This document shows positions 40,423 to 52,489 of a DNA stretch of 64,000 nt, in pieces; the first letter of the stretch is position 1; every line of letters starts with the position of its first letter. This stretch comes from Chondrilla cf. caribensis. Its lineage: Eukaryota > Porifera > Demospongiae > Chondrillida > Chondrillidae. The stretch is taken from assembly GCA_964020155.1 (NCBI GenBank), contig OZ026558.1, positions 1,645,416 through 1,709,415 of the forward strand, given 5' to 3'. The notes beneath the pieces are model-generated. The model worked only from the letters and a program-made list of their open reading frames with translations, was not told the DNA's origin and made no database searches. Position numbers and translations under genes: made by a program.

Positions 40423-40970
40423 TGGAAATTAGTGCAACCAAAATTGTATTCATTGCTATTCCAGTGGTTGGTTGTATAATTGGGGGTTTTGTGTTGGTGA
40501 GCAACAACTCACCTCAAGGATCTGTAATGTGGTGGTCTTCCTTCTGTGCTGGTATGGGTTGTTTCCCTACATAAAAGCTGCAATGGATATTTGTATTCAT
40601 CTCAAACTAGCATGTTGCTATTCAATAGCTCTGAGATATGTGGAGGCCATAATGGAAACCTTTCATCTACTACTTTACATAATGGGAAATTGACTGTATT
40701 ATGTATTATACGTACGACAATGGGCAACACATTATAATTTGTGTTCAGTGTTTACTGTTTACTTTAAGTAATTAAGTGGAAACATTTCTAGTACACTGTA
40801 CATAATTATGTACAATGTACAAAATGTTGCCGGAGATTACCCTGATGAGACCATTATGACATTATTGGATAACCCTAACAATCACTTCCACTACATAACC
40901 ATGTACAAGAAGAAGCTGTTGGAGAATACTATGATGACACGGATGTTGCATTACCTCCACCAAAATTAAT
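40423..40970 (+). pseudogene. Relic of an unidentified membrane-type protein, copy 2
   Basis: Hydrophobic piece near 40436-40490 ([16 protein letters not shown]) and repeat piece 40817-40970 (VQNVAGDYPDETIMTLLDNP, then frame-shifted to [18 protein letters not shown]). It lies between orphan promoter 40335-40344 and FReD gene D, on the opposite strand to both. Confidence 0.4.
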
Positions 40971-41094
40971 GAAGGTGTATTACTATAATATCCAATCCAG
41001 ACAACATTTGTGTACGTATAACATTAGTTGTCAGGATAATTGAGTGACAGTGTTAAGTATGCATGTCCCAGCCTGTGTTGAATTGCAGGCACAT

Positions 41095-41172
41095 GTGTTG
41101 AACATCCAGCGGCCTGTGTTGAACACATAGGTGCATATATCGAACATGCAGGTGCTTGTGGTGAACATGCAA
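41095..41172. repeat. 21-bp minisatellite, short
   Basis: A few GAACATGCAGGTGCTTGTG-type units, as at 6390-6530. Confidence 0.6.
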
Positions 41173-41393
41173 TTTCAATTTTGTTATTATTTGAAACAAG
41201 CAATTGAGCAACAATGATTGAAACTGTCAACTATTGAATACAGCCGTTTCCACACATGTCCTTCCAAATTTGGATCTATTGTATATAATAATAATATGCA
41301 TAATCTTATTTCTGTAATTGAATTTCAAATCATTATACATCAGGTATATATGTGCATTGTACATACATACATACACAATACTCCTATTCAGAT

Positions 41394-42408
41394 TCACTTC
41401 TTGTTAAACTTTAGTTTCATTTCGACGAATTTGAATGAGTATGAAGGAGCACCAGGTTTGGCATAGTCCCATGAGATGCCTTTACCATCTGGATTACTCA
41501 CTCCTTCTGCCAAGTAATCACCGTTAAGATTAACGTTATGGCAACTGCTGTACCACCAACCTCCTCTGGTTAAGACTGCACAGTTACTACTGCTCTTGTC
41601 ATGATCTTGGTCATAGGTGGAGAACATCTGTCCACTGTGGCCGGAGAGCTGATTTGTAATGTTTCCACTAAATCCCGACAGCGTCATTTTATAGTTGATG
41701 TTGCTGTCTCCAACTGCAAACTGGGAGTATTCTGCATAGTAAGAGTTCCCTTCCCAGTCTCCTAACTCCACCCTGAGCTTGGTTCCAGGAAGGTTGTTTG
41801 TCATGCAGTGGATGTTGTCAAGTCCCATCCAGTATTCTCCTCGGGGGTTTCCAAATCCATTGACATAACTGTTCCAGTTACGATAGAATCCAACTGCTCC
41901 ATTAAATCTTCTCTGGAAGACGGTCCAGTTTCCTTCCATGTCGCAATAAGCAGTGAAGGGTCCACACCCACAGTCCATGGTGTAGACTCCAGAACGTGAG
42001 CACACATGTTGGTGAACTTGTTCACATCCACAGGGGGTGAGGGTTGGGCAGGTGTCATGACCTTTAGCAGAGCCTGAATAACCAATACAATGAGAGGTTA
42101 TAGTGGATGTGAGCAGTTTGTTTCAATTAGTGTCTTTTAAATCATGCAAGATTGTTATGGAAAATGTGTATTTTACTGGATAATGTGTGTACATACATAT
42201 GTACACTGTATGTGTACATACGTATGTATGTACACATGTATGTGTAATGTATGTAATGTGTATTGTATTGTTAAACATGCATGTATAAACATGGCCCACA
42301 TTATCCACTGTACACACAGCCTGTATGCAGTATTGTACTAAGTTACTGACATTGCTGAAATGCTGCCACTGATATTATCCCAAGGAAGATAGTGACCTTA
42401 GAGAACAT
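41394..42408 (-). CDS. Secreted fibrinogen-related protein (FReD), gene D
   Basis: Exons 42351-42408 (signal peptide) and 41394-42073 (680 nt); about 245 residues. The donor is GTCAGT where most sisters have [18 protein letters not shown] type. The central segment (DSNINYKMTLSGFSGNITNQ) resembles gene A ([20 protein letters not shown]); the calcium-loop region reads [18 protein letters not shown], and the pocket WWYSSCHNVNLNGDYLAEG. By flank order this is the likely counterpart of gene A. No frame breaks. Confidence 0.9.
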
Positions 42409-42493
42409 TGTTCTTCTCTTGTTCTTCTCTGATCTTCCTCTCTTCCTGTCAGTATTCCTCTAGTGATAGCTGATTCTGCTAATTCACCCATCT

Positions 42494-42503
42494 CCTTATA
42501 TAG
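42494..42503 (-). promoter_or_regulatory. TATA box of FReD gene D
   Basis: CTATATAAGG on the minus strand, about 90 bases upstream of the ATG at 42408; AATGACGTGTG lies just beyond. Confidence 0.75.
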
Positions 42504-42797
42504 TCTTGGCTGGGATGAGAATGACGTGTGTTGGGTTGTCATGGTAATGTCTTGTTAACATTCTTTTGGTGTGCACATTGAAAATAGTATGAATATGACA
42601 GGATTCATGTTGTTTGAGTAGTTGGTTAGTGGTTGGTTGGTGGTTGTATGTAGCCGAAATACATTCACCTCAAAGATCTGTGTCTGCAGTGTGGAGGTCT
42701 TCCTTGTGTGCTGGTATGGGTTGTTTCTCTTATATGAATGCTTTCATACATGTTCTCTGCACAATGTTGCTATGTAGCAGTTTTAAGTTCATGATGG

Positions 42798-42838
42798 TAA
42801 GGCAGGTTCCTGTGTGTAGACATGTCAGGTTCCTGTGT
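42798..42838. repeat. 23-bp minisatellite, two units
   Basis: Two units at the equivalent place of gene D's neighbourhood; either a contracted or an ancestral short state. Confidence 0.6.
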
Positions 42839-43149
42839 TGAGCATACAGGTACACAGCACAGCCTGTGGAGCATGTAGTAAGACCATTATGCTTATCAAT
42901 TCCACTTGTGATGGAATACGTATGTCTATTTTCTTGTATTAAAATGGTATTATCACACTAAAATGAATGATATCTCTTTGATGACACTCAGTTTCTAAGT
43001 CTGAAGTAGGTTTGAGCAGTTTCGTCATATTATGTCAATTTCCTATCACAATGACCTTGTTTTAACCAAATTGTTATGAGACCACAGTCGTACTGACTGC
43101 ACCTATCCTGGTTGTCCTTAACAAGACAACTCAGTGATCTTGTTACTCT

Positions 43150-43737
43150 AAGGATAGTTATGATGAAAAAATTGAAATTTGACAACGTTTTAACACAATA
43201 CACTACACTAATGTAGTGTAATGTGGGCATTGTTGTATGGGCAATATCTTACTTGGTCAGTTAATACATACATGCCAATTGAAACAATTTTTTGTACACT
43301 CTGCACCTTTTGAAATCTTGCCGAAACCTCCTCTGAGCTTCGCCTCAACAGCACAACAATGGAAGAAAACATGTCACCAGCACCAGATGCATCCTCAGTA
43401 TGCAGCACAAATGGGAAATCCCTACCCTATTCAGGATTAATTCCTGTCAGTCTGTGTTTACCTTGGGGTAATTTTCTTTATCAGCAGTTCTCTTGCTCAT
43501 TGAGATTAGAAATACGAAATAATAATCGGTGCAAGTTCTTTCGAACGACATGAGTTGGTATGTACAAACGTGGTCGATTAATATGCATAAAAATGGTGTC
43601 AATTCGTCTGTTCTGCACACGCACATACGTTTATTGTCTCACTTTATCTAAACAGCTGATGCAAGAGGAACAAACTGTTTGCCAGTCTCAGGAAAGGAAG
43701 AATCATTAGAAACAAAGTCAAATTTCAAATCTAGAAA
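43150..43737. other. Unique stretch in the copy 2 intron
   Basis: Unlike the neighbouring FReD units; contains CACTACACTAATGTAGTGTA (a short palindrome). No gene or complete element seen. Confidence 0.4.
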
Positions 43738-43837
43738 GGGCTTATCTCCAGGATTTCCGCTGTATCCAGATATAAGGTGTCATGTGTTACTGGATGTGGT
43801 ATATGGTATACAGTACACATGTAATAGTTATATCCTG

Positions 43838-43912
43838 CCTAGGCGTGCTGTAGCAGATATAAAGTACTAATTGATTACTGAAGCAGCACACCTAGGCAGG
43901 ATATAACTAACT
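43838..43912. mobile_element. Short palindromic insertion
   Basis: CCTAGGCGTGCTG and the inverse GCACACCTAGG lie about 60 bases apart. The insertion splits a sequence that is continuous at 20233-20260 (GTAATAGTTATATCCTGGCG). Confidence 0.55.
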
Positions 43913-43914
43913 TG

Positions 43915-44122
43915 TATCCTGGCGTGGTGAATGATATGCTCATAGTCCAATACAACATATTATATGCGACAGAAATGTGTTTACTAATTTCCTGCCTCGT
44001 TCTCATGCAATTAATCTCAACAATGAAACCTGTCTGGTGACCTGTACTGTATCACCAACCTGTGCTACATGGCTAATGTACGCACAGTTTTTCCTTTGAT
44101 CCACCCCTCAACCAGGATACAA
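43915..44122. repeat. Copy of CPSF1 intron sequence
   Basis: Matches 20240-20450 in the CPSF1 intron (TATCCTGGCGTGGTGAATGA, AATGAAACCTGTCTGGTGAC). Related stretches also at 23480-23560 and 24840-25030, so this is a dispersed repeat. Confidence 0.65.
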
Positions 44123-44336
44123 GTACAAATGTACATACTGTACACAATTTTATAAGTATATATCATACAGTACATACATTTATGTACATGTGCACCAAGT
44201 ATCATACCTTAATAGTCCACAACCAAACATGCACATGTAATGAGTGGAGACTGAATATTATTCATTGGTTGACAGTTTCAATTATTTTTTTTAATTCACA
44301 GTTTTTCCTTTGATCCACCCCTCAACCAGGATACAA
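44083..44336. repeat. 40-bp direct repeats flanking an inverted segment
   Basis: 44083-44122 and 44297-44336 are identical (CACAGTTTTTCCTTTGATCC onward). Between them lies the reverse complement of the flank found downstream of FReD gene E (about 45930-46050). Confidence 0.7.
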
Positions 44337-44516
44337 ATGTATATAGATATGTAACAGGTACCTCCAAACTACGTACATACGTGCACACTGTATGTAATGT
44401 GTGTTATGTATTTAGAATGTACATTTACTGCATGTGCGTATGTGTTTATTGTGTACATGGCCCACATTATCCACTGTACACACAGCCTGTATGCAGTATT
44501 GTACTAAGTTACTCAC

Positions 44517-44670
44517 ATTGCTGAAATGCTGCCACTGATATTATCCCAAGGAAGATAGTGACCTTAGTGAACATTGTTCTTTCTCTTGTTCTTCTCTGAT
44601 CTTCCTCTCTTCCTGTCAGTATTCCTCTAGTGATATCTGATTCTGCTAATTCACCCATCTCCTTATATAG
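44517..44670 (-). pseudogene. Orphan FReD promoter and first exon
   Basis: First exon 44517-44574 with intact GTGAGT donor and TATA box 44661-44670. Downstream lie a copy of CPSF1 intron sequence and unrelated repeats, with only a 38-base FReD scrap near 43740. Nearest intact second exon: gene D, 2.4 kb away. Confidence 0.7.
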
Positions 44671-45039
44671 TCTTGGCTGGGGATGAGAATGACGTGTTTA
44701 TAGTTGTCATGGTAATTTCTTATTACCATGGTGATTTTGTTGTACACATTGAAAATAGAATGAATATGACAGGAATCGTTTTATCCCACTGGTTGGTGGG
44801 TGGTTGTGGGTAGCAGAGCAACAACTCACCTCAAGGATCTCTGTCTGGTATATTCACTGTGTACTGTTATACATATGGGTTGTTACTCTTATATGAATGC
44901 TATTATAATAGTAGATTTTTGTACATGTCTCAATCTGGAAGGTTGCATTGCAGCAGTTTCATAGTTTGTGTTGGTCAAATTGGAAGCCATTTTATGCTCC
45001 ACTTGCATAATAGTATTTCTATGTAGACATGCAAATTTC

Positions 45040-45595
45040 TTGGTAAACATGCAGGTATCTGTAGTGAACATGCGGGTATCTGTAGGGAACATGCATGTAT
45101 CTGTAACGATCATGCATTTATCTGTAGTGAATATGCAGGTATCTGTAGTGAGTATGCATGTATCTGTAGTGAACATGCATGTATCTGTAGTGAACATGCA
45201 TGTATCTGTGGTAAACATGCTGGTATCTGTAATGAACATGCATGTATCTGTAGTGAACATGCATGTATCTGTAGTGAACATGCGTGTATCTATAGCGAAC
45301 ATGCGTGTATCTGTAGGGAACATGCGTGTATCTGTAGTGAACATGCGTGTATCTGTAGTGAACATGCAGGTATCTGTAGTGAACAAGCGTGTATCTGTAG
45401 TAAACATGCAGGTATCTGTAGTGAACATGCATGTATCTGTAGAGAACATGCAGGTATCTGTAGTGAACATGCGTATATCTGTAGTGAACATGCAGGTATC
45501 TGTAGTGAACATGCATTTATCTGTAGTGAACATGCATGTATCTGTAGTGAACATGCGTGTATCTGTAGTGAACATGCATGTATCTGTGTTGAATA
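45040..45595. repeat. 21-bp minisatellite (TGTAGTGAACATGCATGTATC)
   Basis: About 26 units. The 21-bp period gives open frames with a 7-residue period on both strands; these are not taken as genes. Confidence 0.85.
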
Positions 45596-46212
45596 TTATA
45601 TACACAATGAAGCCTCTGGAAACATATCAATGGTGGTTAGTTTATTCTGCTTGTTAATCATGTTTTGTGATGGAGCCATTCTTATAATATCATATCACAA
45701 TAAATGTTGGGTAGTGGTTGTGTGTAGCGGAACAGCAAACCTCCACAATGACCTGTGCATGACTGTTAGTATTGTCTCAGTGTGTATATACGTAGGTGAA
45801 GGATTAGTGTAATCCGTGCATCTGTACAAATTGAATCATGTGTTGTGTGTATCATGATTTCTAATTATGTCATTATTTTTACAAATTTATCACTTATTGG
45901 TTATTCAAGTACATAATTTGATAATTCACCGAAAACCTTAATTGAAACTGTTAACCAATGAATAATATTCAGTCTCCACTCATTACATGTGCATGTTTGG
46001 TTGTATGTAAGTATACATAACGGACTATTAAGGCATGATACTCGGTGCACATGTACCTAAATGTATGTACATGCGTGATATAATATTATATGTAATGTGT
46101 ACGTGTGTGTAAATATGTGTACAGTATGTATGTATGTTGTACATACATTTCACACTCACATATAGTACACACATAGGTAGATGTGTTATTCTATTAGTCC
46201 TTCTAATCAGAT

Positions 46213-47344
46213 TCACTTCTTGTTAAACTTCAGTTTCATTTCAACAAGTTTGAATGAGTAGTATACAGGACCACCAGGTTTGGCATTGTTCCATGTGATG
46301 CCTTTAGCATTACTCACTCCTCCTGTCAAGTACTCACCGTTAAGATTAACCCAGCGGCATTGGTTGAACCACCAACCTCCTCTGAATGTGACTGCACAGT
46401 TACTACCATTCCACTTGTCATGATCTTGGTCATAGGTGGTGAACATCTGTCCACTGTGGTAGGGGAGTTCATCTCCAGCATCTCCGCTGTATCCCGACAC
46501 GTTCATTCTATAGTTAGTACTACCATCTCCGACTACAAACTGGGAGTATTCTGCATAGTAAGAGTTCCCTTCCCAGTCTCCTAACTCCACCCTGAGCTTG
46601 GTTCCAGGAAGGTTGTTTGTCATGCAGTGGATGTTGTCAAGTCCCATCCAGTATTCTCCTCTGGGGTTTCCAAATCCATTGACATAACTGTTCCAGTTAC
46701 GATAGAATCCAACTGCTCCGTTAAATCTTCTCTGGAAGACGGTCCACTTTCCTCTCATGTCGCAATAAGCAGTGAAGGGTCCACACCCACAGTCCATGGT
46801 GTAGACTCCAGAACGTGAGCACACATGTTGGTGAACTTGTTCACATCCACAGGGAGTGAGGGTTGGGCAGGTGTCATGACCTTTAGCAGAACCTGAATAA
46901 CCAACACAATGAGAGATTATAGTGGATGGGAGCAGTTTGTATCTTTGGAATCATGCAAAATTGTGAAAAAGAAGATTTTTATTGGAAGTGTAGATGTAGA
47001 CATATAGTTTACTTTATACCCTGTAGGTACGTACATATGTACAGTATTTTATTATATTTTGAAAGGTGTAGTGGTTCACTGGATGGGCTATGCAGTATAA
47101 GTATGTAACTATGCATCAGGTACCTACGTATGTTAGTACGTACATATGTACACTGTATGTGTGAGAGTTCTGTTAGAGTGTGCATTTACTGTATGTTTGT
47201 ATGTGTAGTGTTTGTTGTGTATAAACATGGCCCACATTATCCACTGTACACACAGCCTGTATGCAGTACTGTACTAAGTTACTCACATTGCTGAAATGCT
47301 GCCACTGATATTATCCCAAGGAAGATAGTGACCTTAGAGAACAT
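46213..47344 (-). CDS. Secreted fibrinogen-related protein (FReD), gene E
   Basis: Exons 47287-47344 (signal peptide) and 46213-46892 (680 nt); about 245 residues. [12 protein letters not shown] type, with CDMRGKWTVFQ in place of [11 protein letters not shown]. It is closest to gene C in the pocket half (NCAVTFRGGWWFNQCRWV, GGVSNAKGITWNNAKPG) and shares C's flanks on both sides, so C and E look like a recent duplicate pair. The junction codon for Cys is TGT rather than TGC. No frame breaks. Confidence 0.9.
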
Positions 47345-47430
47345 TGTTCTTTCTGTTGTTCTTCTCTGATCTTCCTCTCTTCCTGTCAGTATTCCTCTAG
47401 TGATAGCTGATTCTGCTAATTCACCCATCT

Positions 47431-47440
47431 CCTTATATAG
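47431..47440 (-). promoter_or_regulatory. TATA box of FReD gene E
   Basis: CTATATAAGG on the minus strand, about 90 bases upstream of the ATG at 47344; AATGACGTATG follows upstream. Confidence 0.75.
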
Positions 47441-47759
47441 CCTTGGTTGGGATGAGAATGACGTATGTTGAGTTGTCATAGTGATTTCTTATTACCATGG
47501 TGATCTTGTGTACACATTGGAACTAGTATGAATATGGCAGGATTCATGTTATTTGAGAGGTTGGTTGGTGGTTGTGCTTAGCTGAAAACAACTCACCTCT
47601 GTGTCTGCAGTGTGGAGGTCTTCCTTTTGTGTTGTTATGAGTTGTTTCTCTTATATGAATGCTTTCATACATATTCTTTGTACAATGTTGCTATGCAGCT
47701 GTTTCAAGTTTGTAAGTGGATATTGGAAGCCTTTTAATGCTATACTTGCATAATACCAT

Positions 47760-48045
47760 TTCCTGTGTGTAGACAAGGCAGGTTCCTGTGTGTAGACAAG
47801 GCAGGCTCCTGTGTGTAGACATGTCAGGTTCCTATGTGTAGACAAGGCAGGTTCCTGTGTGTAGACAAGGCAGGTTCCTGTGTGTAGACATGGCAGGTTC
47901 CTGTGTGTAGACATGGCAGGTTCCTGTGTGTAGACAAGGCAGGTTCCTATGTGTAGACATGGTATGTTCCTGTGTGTAGACATGTCAGGTTCCTGTGTGT
48001 AGACATGGCAGGTTCCTGTGTGTAGACATGGCAGGTTCCTCTGTT
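47760..48045. repeat. 23-bp minisatellite
   Basis: About 12 units; first block of the tandem array 47530-53820. Confidence 0.85.
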
Positions 48046-48423
48046 GAGCATACAGGTACACAACACAACCTGTGGAGCATGTACATAGTAAGGCCTTTTT
48101 GCTTATCAATTCCAATTTTTTTGTAGATGTGGCCATTTTCTCATTTATTAATGGCATTTACACAATTAAATGGTGTATATATGTTTGCTGATATTCATTT
48201 CAAAGTCTGAAGTAGGTTTAAGCAGTTTTATATTGATATTTATTTACATATACAAATTTCATATTGTAATTTCCTATCACAATGGCATTGTTTTAACCAA
48301 ATTGCTATGTGACCACAGTCATACTGACCACACTTATTTTGGTTGTCCTGAACCAGACAGCTTAGTGATCTTGTTACTCTACTGTGAGGGGTGTGTTGTG
48401 TGTAACAGAGCAACAAACCTCCA

Positions 48424-48508
48424 CAATTATGAATGAACACCAGGTTTGGCATAGATAGACCTTTATACTCTGTATTACTCCCTCCTTCTGTCAAGTACTC
48501 ACTGTCGT
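48424..48508 (-). pseudogene. FReD 3' scrap in tandem array
   Basis: Same fragment as 39298-39385: the CACCAGGTTTGGCATAG stretch joined to CTCCCTCCTTCTGTCAAG. No open frame. Confidence 0.55.
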
Positions 48509-48974
48509 GTCAAACATGCAGGTGCTTGTGTGGAACATGTAATTTCAATTTCGTTATTACTCCACACAATGGTTGAAACTGTCAACTAATGAATATCATT
48601 GTTTCCACACGTGTACAAATTGGGGTCTATTGTATGCATATTATTATGTATGTAATATGTGTATGTTGAGTTGTCATAGTGATTTCTTATTACCATGGTG
48701 ATATTGGAGTATATACACATTGAAATTAATATGAATATAACAGGATTCATGTTATTTGAGTGGTTGGTTGGTGGTTGTGCTTAGCGGAAAACACCTCACC
48801 TCAAAGATCTGTGTCTGTAGTGTGGAGGTCTTCCTTCTGTGCTGTTATGGGTTGTTTCTCTTATATGAATGCTTTCATATATGTTCTTTGTACAATGTTG
48901 CTATGCAGCTGTTTCAAGTTTGTAAGGGGATATTGGAAGCCTTTTAATGCTCTACTTGCATAATACCATTTTTG

Positions 48975-50455
48975 TGTGTAGACATGTCAGGTTCCTGTGT
49001 GTAGACATGTCAGGTTCCTGTGTGTAGACATGTCAGGTTCCTCTGTGTAGACAAGGCAGGTTCCTGTGTGTAGACAAGGCAGGTTCCTGTGTGTAGACAA
49101 GGCAGGTTCCTGTCTGTAGACATGTCAGGTTCCTGTGTGTAGACATAGCAGATTCCTGTGTGTAGACATGGCAGGTTCCTGTGTGTAGACGAGGCAGGTT
49201 CCTATGTGTAGACAAGGCAGGTTCCTGTGTGTAGACAAGGCAGGTTCCTGTGTGTAGACATGTCAGGTTCCTGTGTGTAGACATAGCAGATTCCTGTGTG
49301 TAGACAAGGCAGGTTCCTGTGTGTAGACAAGGCAGGTTCCTGTGTGTAGACAAGGCAGGTTCCTGTCTGTAGACATGTCAGGTTCCTGTGTGTAGACATA
49401 GCAGATTCCTGTGTGTAGACATGGCAGGCTCCTGTCTGTAGACATGGCAGGTTCCTGTGTGTAGACATGGCAGGTTCCTGTGTGTAGACAAGGCAGGTTC
49501 CTATGTGTAGACAAGGCAGATTCCTGTGTGTAGACATGTCAGGTTCCTATTTGTAGACATGTCAGGTTCCTGTGTGTAGACAAGGCAGGTTCCTGTGTGT
49601 AGACAAGGCAGGTTCCTGTGTGTAGACATAGCAGATTCCAGTGTGTAGACATAGCAGATTCCTGTGTGTAGACAAGGCAGGTTCCTGTGTGTAGACAAGG
49701 CAGGTTCCTGTGTGTAGACAAGGCAGGTTCCTGTGTGTAGACAAGGCATGTTCCTGTGTGTAGACAAGGCAGGTTCCTGTGTGTAGACATGTCAGGTTCC
49801 TGTGTATAGACATGTCAGGTTCCTGTGTGTAGACAAGGCAGGTTCCTGTGTGTAGACAAGGCATGTTCCTGTGTGTAGACATGGCAGGTTCCTGTGTGTA
49901 GGCATGTCAGGTTCCTGTGTGTAGACAAGGCAGGTTCCTGTGTGTAGACAAGGCAGGTTCCTATTTGTAGACATGTCAGGTTCCTGTGTGTAGACAAGGC
50001 AGGTTCCTGTGTGTAGACAAGGCAGGTTCCTGTGTGTAGACAAGGCAGGTTCCTGTGTGTAGACATAGCAGATTCCTGTGTGTAGACATAGCAGATTCCT
50101 GTGTGTAGACAAGGCAGGTTCCTGTGTGTCGACAAGGCAGGTTCCTGTGTGTAGACAAGGCATGTTCCTGTGTGTAGACAAGGCATGTTCCTGTGTGTAG
50201 ACAAGGCAGGTTCCTGTGTGTAGACAAGGCAGGTTCCTGTGTGTAGACAAGGCATGTTCCTGTGTGTAGACAAGGCAGGTTCCTGTGTGTAGACATGTCA
50301 GGTTCCTGTGTGTAGACATGTCAGGTTCCTGTGTGTAGACAAGGCAGGTTCCTGTGTGTAGACAAGGCATGTTCCTGTGTGTAGACAAGGCAGGTTCCTG
50401 TGTGTAGACATGGCAGGTTCCTGTGTGTAGACATGGCAGGTTCCTCTGTTGAGCA
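48975..50455. repeat. Large 23-bp minisatellite
   Basis: About 1.48 kb, roughly 64 units. Variants CATGTCAGG, CAAGGCAGG, CATAGCAGA and CAAGGCATG recur in blocks, indicating higher-order duplication. With 23 not divisible by 3, the minus strand reads open in all three frames with a 23-residue period. Confidence 0.9.
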
Positions 50456-50823
50456 TACAGGTACACAACACAACCTGTGGAGCATGTACGTAGTAAGGCC
50501 TTTTTGCTTATCAATTCCAATTTTTTTGTAGATGTGGCCATTTTCTCATATTAAATGGCATTTACACAATTAAATGGTGGATATCTGTTTGCTGATATTC
50601 ATTTCAAATTCTGGAGTAGGTTTAAGCAGTTTCATATTGATATTTATTTACATGTACAAATTTCATATTGTAATTTCCTATCACAATGGCCTTGTTTTAC
50701 CAAATTGTTATGTGACCACAGTCATACTGACCACACTTATCCTGGTTGTCCTGAACCAGACAGCTTAGTGATCTTGTTACTCTACTGTGAGTGGTGTGTT
50801 GTGTGTAACAGAGCAACAAACCT

Positions 50824-50905
50824 CCACAATTATGAATGAACACCAGGTTTGGCATAGATAGACCTTTATACTCTGTATTACTCCCTCCTTCTGTCAAGTA
50901 CTCAC
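50824..50905 (-). pseudogene. FReD 3' scrap in tandem array
   Basis: Second array copy of the scrap at 48424-48508, nearly identical to it. Confidence 0.55.
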
Positions 50906-51374
50906 TGTCGTGTCAAACATGCAGGTGCTTGTGTGGAACATGCAATTTCAATTTCGTTATTACTCCACACAATGGTTGAAACTGTCAACTAATGAATATC
51001 ATTGTTTCCACACGTGTACAAATTGGGGTCTATTGTATGCATATTATTATGTATGTAATATGTGTATGTTGAGTTGTCATAGTGATTTCTTATTACCATG
51101 GTGATATTGGAGTATATACACATTGAAAATAATATGAATATGACAGGATTCATGTTATTTGAGTGGTTGGTTGGTGGTTGTGCTTAGCCGAAAACACCTC
51201 ACCTCAAAGATCTGTGTCTGTAGTGTGGAGGTCTTCCTTTTGTGCTGTTATGGGTTGTTTCTCTTACATGAATGCTTTCATATATGTTCTTTGTACAATG
51301 TTGCTATGCAGCTGTTTCAAGTTTGTAAGGGGATATTGGAAGCCTTTTAATGCTCTACTTGCATAATACCAGTT

Positions 51375-51560
51375 CTGTGTGTAGACAAGGCAGGTTCCTG
51401 TGTGTAGACAAGGCAGGTCCCTGTGTGTAGACAAGGCAGGTTCCTGTGTGTAGACAAGGCAGATTCCTGTTTGTAGACATGGCAGGTTCCTGTGTGTAGA
51501 CAAGGCAGATTCCTGTGTGTAGACATGTCAGATTCCTGTGTGTAGACATGGCAGGTTCCT
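51375..51560. repeat. 23-bp minisatellite
   Basis: About 8 units, same family. Confidence 0.85.
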
Positions 51561-51949
51561 CTGTTGAGCATACAGGTGCACAAACAACACAACCTGTGGA
51601 GCATGTACGTAGTAAGGCCTTTTTGCTTATCAATTCCAATTTTTTGAAGATGTGGTCATTTTCTCATATTAAATGGCATTTACACAATTAAATGGTGTAT
51701 ATATGTTTGCTGATATTCATTTCAAATTCTGGAGTAGGTTTAAGCAGTTTCATATTGATATTTATTTACATATACAAATTTCATATTGTAATTTCCTATC
51801 ACAATGGCATTGTTTTAACCAAATTGTTATGTGACCACAGTCATACTGACTGCACTTATCCTGGTTGTCCTGAACAAGACGGCTTAGTGATCTTGTTACT
51901 CTACTGTGAGGGGTGTGTTGTGTGTAACAGAGCAACAAACCTCCACAAT

Positions 51950-52025
51950 TATGAATAAACACCAGGTTTGGCATAGTAGACCTTTATTCTCTGTATTACT
52001 CCCTCCTTCTGTCAAGTACTCACTG
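51950..52025 (-). pseudogene. FReD 3' scrap in tandem array
   Basis: Third array copy, with a two-base deletion (GCATAGTAGACC). Confidence 0.55.
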
Positions 52026-52489
52026 TCGTGTCAAACATGCAGGTGATTGTGTGGAACATGCAATTTTAATTTCATTATTACTCCAAATAATGATTGAATT
52101 GTCAACTAATGAATATTGTTGTTTCCACACATGTGCAAATTGGGGTCTATTGTATGTATATTATTATGGATGTAATATGTGTATGTTGAGTTGTCATAGT
52201 AATTTCTTATTACCATGGTGATATTGGAGTATATACACATTGAAAATAATATGAATATGACAGGATTCATGTTATTTGAGTGGTTGGTTGGTGGTTGTGC
52301 TTAGCTGAAAACACCTCACCTCAAAGATCTGTGTCTGTAGTGTGGAGGTCTTCCTTTTGTGCTGTTATGGGTTGTTTCTCTTACATGAATGCTTTCATAT
52401 ATGTTCTTTGTACAATGTTGCTATGCAGCTGTTTCAAGTTTGTAAGGGGATATTGGAAGCCTTTTAATGCTCTACTTGCTTAATACCAT

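Noticed and set aside
44889..45657. Repeat proteins with 7-residue period on both strands
   Set aside because: Produced by a 21-bp minisatellite; both strands are open, which argues for a repeat and not a gene.
48975..50455. CRISPR-like array
   Set aside because: Direct repeats without unique spacers in an animal genome; it is a minisatellite.
48975..50541. Open frames up to 249 codons repeating [14 protein letters not shown]
   Set aside because: The 23-bp minisatellite lacks stops in all three minus frames, so openness carries no information; no start context, splice sites or conservation beyond the repeat.
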